Positions 1 to 8,207 of a stretch of 45,192 nt of DNA are shown here, one piece after another; position 1 is the first letter of the stretch, and every line of letters begins with the position of its first letter. The stretch lies in the NCBI RefSeq assembly GCF_001815935.1, contig NZ_KV823442.1, forward strand, positions 1 to 45,192, read 5' to 3'. The DNA is from Corynebacterium sp. HMSC04H06. GTDB lineage: Bacteria > Actinomycetota > Actinomycetes > Mycobacteriales > Mycobacteriaceae. The notes beneath the pieces are model-generated. The model made no database searches, was not told the DNA's origin, and worked only from the letters and a program-made list of their open reading frames with translations. Position numbers and translations under genes: made by a program.

Positions 1-39
1 GTTTTCTACCGGGTGCTTCCCCATGCCCAAGGGAGGGCC

Positions 40-61
40 GCTAGCCCGGTTTAGGGCTAGC
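40..61. terminator. Hairpin, possible terminator of an upstream gene
   Basis: An 8-bp perfect stem GCTAGCCC/GGGCTAGC (40-47 and 54-61) surrounds a 6-base loop. No T-run follows on either side, so a terminator is only one reading. A structured operator upstream of the lyase gene is another. Confidence 0.3.
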
Positions 62-73
62 GATCCTAGCTGA

Positions 74-104
74 TTGTGGTCGCTATCATCGGCGGATCTA
101 CAAT
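74..104 (+). promoter_or_regulatory. Candidate promoter of the lyase gene
   Basis: TACAAT at 99-104 is a good actinobacterial -10 box. TTGTGG at 74-79 could be a -35 with a long 19-base spacer. The leader to the ATG at 148 would be about 37 bases. Confidence 0.35.
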
Positions 105-147
105 GACGAACTATTGTCTATTTCTTTAGAAAGTTCGGATTTACACC

Positions 148-1473
148 ATGCCCTTTAGCTCTTTTGACAGTGCGATTAGTAGCCGCGGTTACGTCACCCC
201 AGAAATGGAGAAGGTGTGGTCCGTTCGCGAGACCATCGCCGGATGGTACGCCGTGGAGGCGTCGTTGGCGGCGGCGCAGGGGCAGGTGGGGATGATCCCG
301 GAATCCGCGGCGGCTGCCATCGTGGACAACGCCACGGTCAGCTCTGAGGTAGAGGAGGCTATTAGCCGGGGCGCAATGGGCAACCCCTTCACCCTGGGCC
401 TGGATGCGCTGCGCGCGGAGCTCCCCGAGGACGCCCGCGGCTGGGTTCACTTCGGGGCGACGACCCAAGACATCCTGGATACCGGGCGCGCGCTGCAGAT
501 CAAGGCGAGCTTGGATCTGATCATGCGCACCTTGCGCCGCCTGATCGACGTACTCGTGGACCTAGCGCATGAGCACGCAGATACGGTGATGGTTGCGCGC
601 ACCAATGGGCAGTATGCTCTGCCGACCACTTTGGGCTACCGCGTGGCTACGTGGGTCAAGGCGCTGCGCCGTTGCTACGGGCGGCTGCAAAATACGCGCG
701 ATCACGTGTTGCTCGTGCAATTCTCCGGCGCGGTGGGCACCTATGCCGCGATGGGAGAATATGGTTCGACTGTCGCACGCCTGGTCGCTCGCCGCTTAGG
801 GCTAGAGTTCGAGGAAATCGCCTGGCACGCACAACGAGATACGATCACGGAGCTTGCGTGTACCGTCAGCATCTACGGCCAAACTTTGGCCAAGATCGCA
901 GAAGACCTCTTTGAGATGCAGCGCTCCGACGCCGGCGAGGCTGAGGAGGAACTAGACCCGCACTTCTCTGGCTCAAGTACTATGCCGCAGAAGCGGAACC
1001 CGTTTACGACCATGAAGATCTCCGCAGCCGCGCGTATGGCGGCGGGCGCGGCGTCCACCATGCTGACCCAGACGCCCAGCGCGGATGAGCGCGACCACCG
1101 TGCCATTGAGGTCGAGCGCGATTGTTTGCCGCGTATCTTCGCCGCCGTGGAAGGTGCCGGTCGTAAGCTCGAGAAGCTCCTTGGCAATCTTTCTTTCGAT
1201 GCGGATGCCCTACGTGCCAACGTCGAAGCCGAGGGCGTGTTAACCATGACCGAAGCCATCATGATGGAGTTCGCGAAGGTCATTGGTCACGGACCGGCGC
1301 ACGACCTAGTCCAGGACTTCGCCACCCAGTACCGGGACACGGGGATTAGCCTGGAAAACTTTATTGCGGGCCGTCCCGAGGTCGCTGATCAACTGAAGTT
1401 CGTGGATCTAACAGAAATCCAACGCCCGGAGAACTATACGGGCCTAGCAAGCGAAATCGCCCGCGCTATTTAG
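148..1473 (+). CDS. Fumarase/aspartase superfamily lyase (adenylosuccinate lyase / PcaB-like)
   Basis: The 441-residue protein has the size and architecture of adenylosuccinate lyase and 3-carboxy-cis,cis-muconate cycloisomerase. GATTQD (residues 103-108) corresponds to the superfamily GA(T/S)(S/T)QD motif. GSSTMPQKRNP (275-285) is the mobile-loop signature carrying the catalytic serine. The region normally reading RTHxQ is RTNGQ here (151-155), so the usual His is Asn and the following His position is Tyr. Known cycloisomerases also lack that His, so a beta-elimination or an isomerisation on a dicarboxylate-like substrate are both possible. The Shine-Dalgarno is weak. The gene stands alone, convergent with the VWA gene. 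The family is certain; the substrate is not predictable from this sequence. Confidence 0.85.
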   Translation: MPFSSFDSAISSRGYVTPEMEKVWSVRETIAGWYAVEASLAAAQGQVGMIPESAAAAIVDNATVSSEVEEAISRGAMGNPFTLGLDALRAELPEDARGWVHFGATTQDILDTGRALQIKASLDLIMRTLRRLIDVLVDLAHEHADTVMVARTNGQYALPTTLGYRVATWVKALRRCYGRLQNTRDHVLLVQFSGAVGTYAAMGEYGSTVARLVARRLGLEFEEIAWHAQRDTITELACTVSIYGQTLAKIAEDLFEMQRSDAGEAEEELDPHFSGSSTMPQKRNPFTTMKISAAARMAAGAASTMLTQTPSADERDHRAIEVERDCLPRIFAAVEGAGRKLEKLLGNLSFDADALRANVEAEGVLTMTEAIMMEFAKVIGHGPAHDLVQDFATQYRDTGISLENFIAGRPEVADQLKFVDLTEIQRPENYTGLASEIARAI

Positions 1474-1487
1474 TAGCACGGGCGATT
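1455..1487. terminator. Convergent hairpin between the lyase and VWA genes
   Basis: AATCGCCCGCGCTA (1455-1468) pairs with TAGCACGGGCGATT (1474-1487) with one mismatch. It overlaps the lyase stop codon and ends 13 bases before the VWA stop. There is no strong T-run, so it may work in both directions but weakly. Confidence 0.45.
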
Positions 1488-1500
1488 GAGCAGTAGAGGA

Positions 1501-3465
1501 TTATCTACGGCGGAGCAGAAGGGCTGCCAGGATGATGAGCAGGAGGATGCCGCCGCCAGCGGCGATCCACATCAGGTTGAGGCCGCCTTCGTCGGAGTCG
1601 GATTCCTGAGCCTGCTGGTCGGTGTCGGTGCCTTCAGGCTCCTCGGCCTCAGAAGATTCGGTCTCTTCCTCCTCGGCAGCCGGCGGGGTGTCGGACGGCG
1701 GTGGGCCGTCAGCGGTAACTAGGCGCCACTCCGGGCCGTCGAGCTTTTCGCCTTCGACATCGAAGCCGATCTTGTAGGGCTGGTCGACACCAGTTGTTCC
1801 CTCGCCCACCCCGTAGTTCATGGAGACTCCGATGTAGTAGTCGCCCGCAAGAGATAATTTGCCACCGGCCCTGTTTTTTTCGCGATTGTTAAAGAGGACC
1901 GGCTTCTCCGTCGTTGCGGTATCCGAATCAGAGCCCTCCTTGTAAGGAGGGCTGACGGACAAGTCGTCGATTTCAAGACGGTGGGGCGAGTAGATGACCC
2001 CCTCGATACGGTCGTAATCGTCGCGCTCCGATTTACCGGTTCGAATGGTCACCACCGGACGTTGGCCCCATTCCACCGGCACCTTATAGAAGCGGTATTC
2101 ACCTGGCACGATCGTATCGGAGTAGGCGCCGGGCTTGACCTCGACGGCGTCGGAGAAACCGGTACCGCCGGTGATGGGAGCGGCATCATTCAGGGGAAGG
2201 TCGGAGTGGTTTTCCTGCTTATTGTTGGAGTCATCCTTAGGGAGGTTTTCCACGGGCTTTTCGTCGGGGATGGGCTCGTACGCGACCTGAACCTCAAAGG
2301 ACGCTTCGTTATCAACCTCATCATCGCTGTACCACACGTCGTAGCCAAGGTACCACTGGGCGTCGTCGCAGTCGTCGCCCTCAGTGGCTTCTATAGCAGC
2401 GACCACAGGATCCGGCGGAGCGTACGCAGTGAGGGAAGTGCTTCCGTCCACTAACCCTATTTCGCCGGCGGTGCAATCCATACCGTTGGAGGTATTATCT
2501 ATCTCGTCAAGGTGGTAGTAAAGGTCATGGTGAACACCGGAATTACTGCCCGCGTCACCGGTGGCGTCGCGGTCAGGGTAACCGGTGACGGAGACGTAGG
2601 CGTTGTAGCCTTCGGGGACGGCGACGCGGATGTAGCGCAGGCCTTGGTCCTGGTCGTCGTTGGGGGTCAAGCGGGTGTGGTAGAGGCCTTCGCCCAGCCA
2701 TTTGGCGTCTTCGACGGTGTCGGCGAACTCGAATTCCGTGCCGGCGGCTTTGTAGGTGTTCACGGCGCGCTGAGACAGGAATTTCAGATCCTCGGTGAGC
2801 TTGTCAGCGTCGTCTGCCTGGCGGTACTCGCCGCCGGTGGCTTCGGAGATGCACTCGAGTTCTTCGCGGGCTTCGTCGTCGACCTTGAAGCCGACGGTGT
2901 GGATGGCAAGTCCCACTCCGTCGTCGGCCAGTTCCTTGGCCACGGTGCACACCTCTGGCGGTGCGCAGGTATCAATGCCGTCGGAAACCAAGATGATGGA
3001 GCGGTCTCCTTCGTCGGGCAGTTCATCTGCGGCGTGGCGCAGGGCGTTGCCCATCGGGGTGTATCCGGTGGGAGTCAGGTCGTCGATACCTTTGCTGAAC
3101 TTGTCCCGGTCGAGTTTGCCGACGGGGGAGAGGGTCTCAATGTCCTGGCAGCCGACCTCGTGGTTGTCGGGCGCGTCGGTTTCGTTCGCACCGTAGGCGA
3201 CTAGGCCCATGGTGGCGGTATCGGGAAGGCCGTCGAGGAGTTCGTGGGCGGCCTTTTTGGCTGAGTCCATTCGGGTGCCGTCGCCGTCGGGTTGGAGCAT
3301 AGAGCTGGAGGCATCCATGATGAGTACCGAGGAAGCTTGGGAGTCGCCTTTGGCGTCGTCTTGCGCGGTAGCGGTCGGTGCCCAGATACCGGTGAAGGCT
3401 GCCAGTAGAGCGAGGATCGCGACCAGGGCGGTGACTGGCTGTGTGTGTTGTCCTGTTCGTGTCAT
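1501..3465 (-). CDS. Exported, membrane-anchored VWA-domain protein
   Basis: From the ATG at 3465 the protein has 654 residues. It starts with a Sec signal peptide (hydrophobic VTALVAILALLAAFTGIW, then an ATA-type cleavage site before QDD). A von Willebrand factor A domain follows, with the metal-site motif DASSSM and a TGYTPMG segment. The long middle region looks like beta-rich extracellular domains. Near the C-terminus there is a Glu/Ser/Pro-rich stretch, one membrane helix (LMWIAAGGGILLLIILAALLL) and an RRR stop-transfer tail. VWA domains bind ligands or partner proteins through a divalent cation, here outside the cell membrane. I chose 3465 because the signal peptide begins there; the longer upstream frame adds 21 residues of no recognisable kind. 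The ligand is unknown. Confidence 0.8.
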   Translation of the reverse strand: MTRTGQHTQPVTALVAILALLAAFTGIWAPTATAQDDAKGDSQASSVLIMDASSSMLQPDGDGTRMDSAKKAAHELLDGLPDTATMGLVAYGANETDAPDNHEVGCQDIETLSPVGKLDRDKFSKGIDDLTPTGYTPMGNALRHAADELPDEGDRSIILVSDGIDTCAPPEVCTVAKELADDGVGLAIHTVGFKVDDEAREELECISEATGGEYRQADDADKLTEDLKFLSQRAVNTYKAAGTEFEFADTVEDAKWLGEGLYHTRLTPNDDQDQGLRYIRVAVPEGYNAYVSVTGYPDRDATGDAGSNSGVHHDLYYHLDEIDNTSNGMDCTAGEIGLVDGSTSLTAYAPPDPVVAAIEATEGDDCDDAQWYLGYDVWYSDDEVDNEASFEVQVAYEPIPDEKPVENLPKDDSNNKQENHSDLPLNDAAPITGGTGFSDAVEVKPGAYSDTIVPGEYRFYKVPVEWGQRPVVTIRTGKSERDDYDRIEGVIYSPHRLEIDDLSVSPPYKEGSDSDTATTEKPVLFNNREKNRAGGKLSLAGDYYIGVSMNYGVGEGTTGVDQPYKIGFDVEGEKLDGPEWRLVTADGPPPSDTPPAAEEEETESSEAEEPEGTDTDQQAQESDSDEGGLNLMWIAAGGGILLLIILAALLLRRR

Positions 3466-3642
3466 GGTGTTTCTCGTTTTACTTTCATAAGTGAGATGGG
3501 GCACATTAAACATATATTGATCGGACAACTGTCGCTACTTAAGTCGGTTACGGCTTTGTAACAATGCTTAGATATACGAAACTGCCCACGCCAATGGATG
3601 ACGCGGGCAGTTGGTGAGTTGGGGCTAAGAGAGCTCTGGCGG

Positions 3643-4281
3643 CTAGAGGATCAACAGGTCGAACTTGGTGGCCTTGACGTCGCTCAGGCGCCTGCGGGCC
3701 CGCTCGAGGCGCTGCCACTGGTCCTGGGGGATGGACCTGCGGGCGATGTCGACGACCTCCTGGTCGGGGGTGCCCCACGCGACGGGCATCGGGGAGATCT
3801 GCTGCCAGTGGTTCTTGTCCGAGTTAGTGTGGTGCCCGCCAATCGCGGCGACGGGGACTTTGGTGCCGACCTTACGGTCCACGCCGGGGATGGAATTTAC
3901 CCGGCGCAGCGCGGCGCCCCAGCGGGGCTCGGCTTCCGGATCGACGTTGGTGTTGACCAGGGCCAACAGGTACATCTCCCGGTCGGTGACCTCAGCGATG
4001 ACGCCGGGGGCGAGCGGGTAGGAGTCGTAGAGCTGCTGGGCCGTGCCCACCTTGCGGGAGGAGAGAACGCCGACCACGGCGCACATGATGCCGAACAGGA
4101 TGATGCCCAGCCCGACAGTAAAACCCCACGCGGACTCGACGAAGTACCAAAGCGCCGCGCCGATAATCACCAGGAGCACGCCCATGATGAGTCCGGACAT
4201 CAGCAGCCGCTTGGAATCCCGGAGCAGTTCGTTGTGCTTTTTCGCGAAGGCCTCATCGACCTCAAATTTAAAGATCTTCAT
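3643..4281 (-). CDS. DUF3239 family membrane protein
   Basis: The 212-residue protein has a charged N-terminus, two adjacent membrane helices (about residues 28-50 and 54-75) and a soluble C-terminal region of about 135 residues. The soluble part resembles the DUF3239 proteins found almost only in corynebacteria; its function is unknown. The start codon lies inside the end of the XPB gene (14-base overlap), which suggests translational coupling and one transcript with XPB. The family name is from memory of corynebacterial proteins and should be confirmed by a profile search. Confidence 0.6.
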   Translation of the reverse strand: MKIFKFEVDEAFAKKHNELLRDSKRLLMSGLIMGVLLVIIGAALWYFVESAWGFTVGLGIILFGIMCAVVGVLSSRKVGTAQQLYDSYPLAPGVIAEVTDREMYLLALVNTNVDPEAEPRWGAALRRVNSIPGVDRKVGTKVPVAAIGGHHTNSDKNHWQQISPMPVAWGTPDQEVVDIARRSIPQDQWQRLERARRRLSDVKATKFDLLIL

Positions 4282-5917
4282 CGCTACCCAAGTCTACTGC
4301 GTCGACCAGACGGTAAGCATATCCCTGCTCCGCGAGGAATCGCTGCCGGTGGAGAGCAAACTCGGCGTCCACGCTGTCGCGGGTGACTACGGTGTAGAAC
4401 TCGGCTTCGTTATCGTCGGCCTTGGGGCGCAGCAGGCGGCCCAAGCGCTGGGCTTCTTCCTGGCGCGAGCCGAAGGTGCCGGAGACCTGGATGGCCAGGG
4501 CGGCCTCCGGGAGATCGATGCTGAAGTTTGCCACCTTGGAGACCACCAGGGTGGTGGTCTCACCGGCGCGGAAAGAGCGGAAGGCCTTCTCGCGCTTGGC
4601 GGTCGAGGTGCGGCCGTCAATAACGGGCGCGTCGAGGCGTTCACCGATGGTCTTGAGTTGGTCGATAAAACCGCCGATAATGAGCGTCGGAATACCTGGG
4701 TGGGCAGCCACGAGCTGGTCGACCACGCGGTATTTCGCCTCCGCGCTGGCTGCCAGCCGGTATCGGTCCCGCGTCGGCGCGGTCGCGTACGTCATGCGCT
4801 CCTCCGGCGTCATTTCCACGCGGACCTCGGCGCACTCGGCGGTGGCGATATATCCGGCGTTTTCCAGGTCCTTCCACGGGGCGTCGTAGCGCTTGGGCCC
4901 GATCAGCGAGAAGACGTCACCTTCCAGGCCGTCCTCGCGGATAAGGGTGGCGGTAAGGCCTAGACGGCGCCGCGACTGGAGGTCGGAGGTCATACGGAAG
5001 ACCGGGGCGGGCAAAAGGTGGACCTCATCGTAGATGATAAGGCCCCAGTCGCGGGAGTCGAACAGATCCAGCGCGGCGTATTCCCCGCGGGTCTTGCGCG
5101 TGACTACCTGGTAGGTCGCGATGGTCACCGGCTTGATCTCTTTCTTTTCGCCGGAGTACTCGCCGATCTCCGAGGCGGTCAGGCTCGTGCGGCGCAGCAG
5201 CTCATCGCGCCACTGGCGTCCGGCCACCGTGTTGGTCACCAGGATCAGGGTGGTGGCTTGGGCGCGGGCCATCGCGGCGGCGCCGACCAGGGTCTTGCCC
5301 GCGCCGCAGGGCAGTACCACCACGCCGGAGCCGCCCTCCCAGAAGGAATCCGTGGCCTGGCGCTGGTAGTCGCGCAGCTGCCAGCCGCTTTCGGTCAGGG
5401 CAATCGGGTGGGACTCGCCGTCGACATATCCGGCGGTATCGCTGGCCGGCCAGCCGACCTGCAGCAGCGCCTGCTTCAGGCGGCCGCGGTGGGACGGCGG
5501 CACCGCGAAAGTGTTTTCGTCAATCCGGGCGCCCAACAGCGGGGCTACCTTCTTGTGGCGCTCCAGCTCCGCGAGAATGGCCGGTTCCGCCGAGGTGAGG
5601 ATGAGGCCGTGGGCTGGGTGCTTGTCAATGTTGACGCGGCCGTAGCGCGACATCGTCTCCGCGACGTCGACGAGCAGTGCCTGCGGGACGGGGAAGCGGG
5701 AGTAGCTTTCTAGTACATCCACGACTTGTTCGGCGTCGTGGCCGGCGGCGCGGGCGTTCCACAGCGCCAAGGGCGTGATGCGGTAGGTGTGGATATGCTC
5801 CGGCGCGCGTTCGAGTTCTGCGAAGGGGGCAAGCGCCCGGCGGGCGCTATCGGCCTCCGGGTGATCGACCTCCAGCAGGACGGTCTTGTCGGATTGGACG
5901 ATGAGCGGGCCGGGCAT
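4268..5917 (-). CDS. XPB/ERCC3-type DNA repair helicase
   Basis: This is an SF2 DNA helicase of the bacterial XPB family, 549 residues from the ATG at 5917. The N-terminal ~180 residues match the helicase-associated domain (PLIVQSDKTVLLEVD near the start is typical of actinobacterial XPB). Walker A is PCGAGKT (about 203-209) and Walker B is DEVH (about 297-300). LTATLIRED carries the RED motif that separates XPB from other SF2 helicases. The ATG at 5917 has GAGGAG 12 bases upstream. A TTG further upstream would add 12 residues but leaves no Shine-Dalgarno. XPB of this type unwinds DNA 3' to 5' and is thought to act in DNA repair. The usual actinobacterial partner gene lies at 8208-10292, separated by an ABC exporter operon. 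Confidence 0.9.
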   Translation of the reverse strand: MPGPLIVQSDKTVLLEVDHPEADSARRALAPFAELERAPEHIHTYRITPLALWNARAAGHDAEQVVDVLESYSRFPVPQALLVDVAETMSRYGRVNIDKHPAHGLILTSAEPAILAELERHKKVAPLLGARIDENTFAVPPSHRGRLKQALLQVGWPASDTAGYVDGESHPIALTESGWQLRDYQRQATDSFWEGGSGVVVLPCGAGKTLVGAAAMARAQATTLILVTNTVAGRQWRDELLRRTSLTASEIGEYSGEKKEIKPVTIATYQVVTRKTRGEYAALDLFDSRDWGLIIYDEVHLLPAPVFRMTSDLQSRRRLGLTATLIREDGLEGDVFSLIGPKRYDAPWKDLENAGYIATAECAEVRVEMTPEERMTYATAPTRDRYRLAASAEAKYRVVDQLVAAHPGIPTLIIGGFIDQLKTIGERLDAPVIDGRTSTAKREKAFRSFRAGETTTLVVSKVANFSIDLPEAALAIQVSGTFGSRQEEAQRLGRLLRPKADDNEAEFYTVVTRDSVDAEFALHRQRFLAEQGYAYRLVDAVDLGSDEDL

Positions 5918-5996
5918 AGGGCGGTGGTTCTCCTCGAAAACGGTCGGGGACAACCTAGCGCGGTTTGAGCCTTGAGGCTGGCTTGAGCCTTGGGGC

Positions 5997-7175
5997 CTAG
6001 CCCTTGAGGGCAGCGCGCCAGGTCATTTTCTTTCCGTTATTGAGGATAGCGCCGCGGTAGATGCGGGCAACCAACCAGATGACCGCGGCGGTGGTTGCTG
6101 CGAAAAGCAGGTAGGACAGTGCCAGCTGGGCGGCGCCGAAGTTGCCCACCGCGTACTGCATCGGGGCGGTCAGCATGGAAAACGGCGGCAGCCAGCCGGC
6201 CACCTGCAAGAGCGTGGAGTCCAGGCTGTTCCAGCCGAAGGCGGGGACATAGGCGGTGAGGATGAGCAGGATGAGGATCGGGGTCTGCGTGGACTGGAGG
6301 TCCTCGGTGCGCTGGATGAGGGAGCCGGCCGCGGCGTAGAGGCTGCCGAAGAAGAGCAGGCCCAGCAGGCAGCCGACCAGCATGACGCCGAAGAGGCCCC
6401 AGTCGAGCGAGAAATGGTCCGAGAACTCGGTAAACCCCAGGGCGGCGGCGCCGGCGCCGACGAGCACCAGGGTGGTCACGAAGCCGAAGATGGTAACCCC
6501 CAGGATCTTGCCGGCCAGGAAGTCCAGCGGGCGGACGGAGGAGAGGATAATCTCCACCACACGGGAGGACTTCTCCTCGGTCACGCGGCCGCCGACCAGG
6601 CTGGCGAAGGTGATGACGGAGAAGATGATGATCATCGCCGCGGCCAGCACGGTCAGCACGGAGAAGATTTCGTTCTCGCTGCTGGCCGCGCCGTCGGCCT
6701 CGTCTACGCTGACGAGGTTGACCGTGATCTCCGGCAGCGCTTGGGCGTAGTCGGTGGGGCTAACTCCCAGCTCCTGCAGGGCGGTCTGACTGGAATACGC
6801 CTCGACTACCTGGTTGATGGTGGCGGTCATGGTCTGGCTGGGATTCCCGTCCTGACTAATGAGGTCCCAACCCTCGTCGCCGGGGACCAAGGCGGCCTCG
6901 GCGTCGCCGTTGCGGACTAGCTCGGCGGCCTGGTCGGCATCGTCAGCCCCGCGGGCGTCCAGCCCGCTGTTGTCGAAGGCCTCGGTGGGCATCTCGACGA
7001 CGGCGACGGTATCTGGCTCGTCGTCGGAGCCTAAGAAGAAGTTGGCGGCGGTGATGCCGCCGATGGTCACCAGCAGCAAGAGGGCGACGGTGATTTGGAC
7101 GGCGCGGGTCTTGGCCGTGATGGCCATCTCGCGCTTGGCCACGGTCCAGATGGTGGCGGGGGAAGAATAGCGCAT
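5997..7175 (-). CDS. ABC-2 type exporter permease (NatB/YhaP-like)
   Basis: The 392-residue integral membrane subunit belongs to a two-gene ABC exporter. Its layout is the ABC-2 (NatB-like) plan: one N-terminal helix (about 26-50), a soluble external domain of ~120 residues, then a block of five or six helices from about residue 170 (LAAAMIIIFSVITFASLVGG, FGFVTTLVLVGAGAAALGF, FGVMLVGCLLGLLFFGSLY and others). The segment VTEEKSSRVVEIILSSVRPLDFLAGK is the coupling region common to this family. The start codon is 4 bases after the stop of the ATPase gene, so the two are co-transcribed. The substrate is unknown; relatives export sodium, peptides or antibiotics. Confidence 0.85.
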   Translation of the reverse strand: MRYSSPATIWTVAKREMAITAKTRAVQITVALLLLVTIGGITAANFFLGSDDEPDTVAVVEMPTEAFDNSGLDARGADDADQAAELVRNGDAEAALVPGDEGWDLISQDGNPSQTMTATINQVVEAYSSQTALQELGVSPTDYAQALPEITVNLVSVDEADGAASSENEIFSVLTVLAAAMIIIFSVITFASLVGGRVTEEKSSRVVEIILSSVRPLDFLAGKILGVTIFGFVTTLVLVGAGAAALGFTEFSDHFSLDWGLFGVMLVGCLLGLLFFGSLYAAAGSLIQRTEDLQSTQTPILILLILTAYVPAFGWNSLDSTLLQVAGWLPPFSMLTAPMQYAVGNFGAAQLALSYLLFAATTAAVIWLVARIYRGAILNNGKKMTWRAALKG

Positions 7176-7179
7176 GGGT

Positions 7180-8073
7180 TTAGGCCTCCTGGGCAGTCGA
7201 AGAGACGACGTCGCGGAACAATTCGGTCAGGTCAGGGACCACGCGGCCGAAGGCATGGACGGGCCCGGCCTGGAGGGCGGCACGGAGGATGGTCTGGTCG
7301 TCCACGCCCTCGGCGGTGAGCACCACGTGCTCGGGGCCTTCCTCGACGACCTCGCAGCCGGGCGGGTACCAGCCACGGGCCTCCGTGGCCACGCGGTAGC
7401 GCACCGGTCCGGAGGTTCGCAGCTCCTCGACTCCGCCTTCTGCGACGAGCCGGCCGTGGGAGAGGATGCCCACGCGGTCGCACAGGCGCTGGACCAAGTC
7501 CAGCTGGTGGGAGGAGAAGAGCACGGCCGCGCCGGAGCGGGCACGCTCGACGAGCATCTCACTCATGACCTCCACGGCCACCGGGTCGAGCCCGGAGAAG
7601 GGCTCGTCCAGGATGAGCACGTCTGGGGAGTGGATAAGCGAGGCGGCCAGCTGCACGCGCTGCTGGTTACCCAGCGACAGATCGTCCAGCTTGTCGTCCT
7701 TGCGCTCGCCCAGGCCGAGACGCTCGAGCAGCTCGCCGGCCTTGGCCTTGCCCTCCGAGGTGGGGATGCCGTGGAGGGAGGCGAAGAAGGTCAGCTGGCT
7801 TATCAGCGACTCCTTGCCGTAGAGGCCGCGCTCTTCCGGCATGTAGCCGATCCGGCGGCGGTTGCTGTCATCCAGCGGCTCGCCGTCCAGGCGGACCTGG
7901 CCGGAGTCGGTGGACAGCACGCCCAGCGCGATGCGCATGGTGGTGGACTTACCGGCGCCGTTGGAGCCGACGAAGCCATAAATCTCACCCGCGTCGACGT
8001 TGAGCGAAAGATCGTGGAGGACGCGGTGGTCACCGTAGGACTTGTTGAGTTGGTCTATTTCCAGTCGTGGCAC
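7180..8073 (-). CDS. ABC transporter ATP-binding protein (NatA-like)
   Basis: The nucleotide-binding subunit has 297 residues from the GTG at 8073. Walker A is GSNGAGKS (about 36-43), the signature is LSLGNQQR, Walker B is VLILDEPFSGLDP, and the switch His follows in LFSSHQ. The C-terminal ~80 residues form the DUF4162-like tail common in this group. I chose GTG 8073 because GGAAGG lies 7 bases upstream and homology begins immediately (PRLEIDQLNKSYGDHRVL). A start at 8151 would put coding sequence over the promoter. It energises the permease encoded just downstream. Expression is probably controlled at the inverted repeat at 8111-8155. Confidence 0.9.
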   Translation of the reverse strand: MPRLEIDQLNKSYGDHRVLHDLSLNVDAGEIYGFVGSNGAGKSTTMRIALGVLSTDSGQVRLDGEPLDDSNRRRIGYMPEERGLYGKESLISQLTFFASLHGIPTSEGKAKAGELLERLGLGERKDDKLDDLSLGNQQRVQLAASLIHSPDVLILDEPFSGLDPVAVEVMSEMLVERARSGAAVLFSSHQLDLVQRLCDRVGILSHGRLVAEGGVEELRTSGPVRYRVATEARGWYPPGCEVVEEGPEHVVLTAEGVDDQTILRAALQAGPVHAFGRVVPDLTELFRDVVSSTAQEA

Positions 8074-8108
8074 AAGGAGGCCTTCCGGGTCGGGTCGATG
8101 TTCGTAGT

Positions 8109-8155
8109 AGAATATTGCATAAACACAACATTGCGTCAAGGGCACTTGCAATATT
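8109..8155 (-). promoter_or_regulatory. Promoter and candidate operator of the ABC exporter operon
   Basis: On the minus strand TTGACG (8134-8139) is a -35, with AATATT (8111-8116) or TATTCT (8109-8114) as -10 at 17 or 19 bases. A perfect 9-bp inverted repeat, AATATTGCA (8111-8119) and TGCAATATT (8147-8155), overlaps the -10 and flanks the -35. A third ATTGC half-site lies between them (8130-8134). This geometry is typical of a repressor site. The regulator is not in the window. Confidence 0.6.
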
Positions 8156-8207
8156 ACCGCCGGAGTAGCTTCGTTGCGTGCCGCGCGGAGGGGCCGGGTC
8201 GGCCCGA

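Noticed and set aside
3465..3488. Eight-codon leader frame (MKVKRETP) ending ATGA at the VWA start codon
   Set aside because: Too short to judge and without its own Shine-Dalgarno; probably chance.
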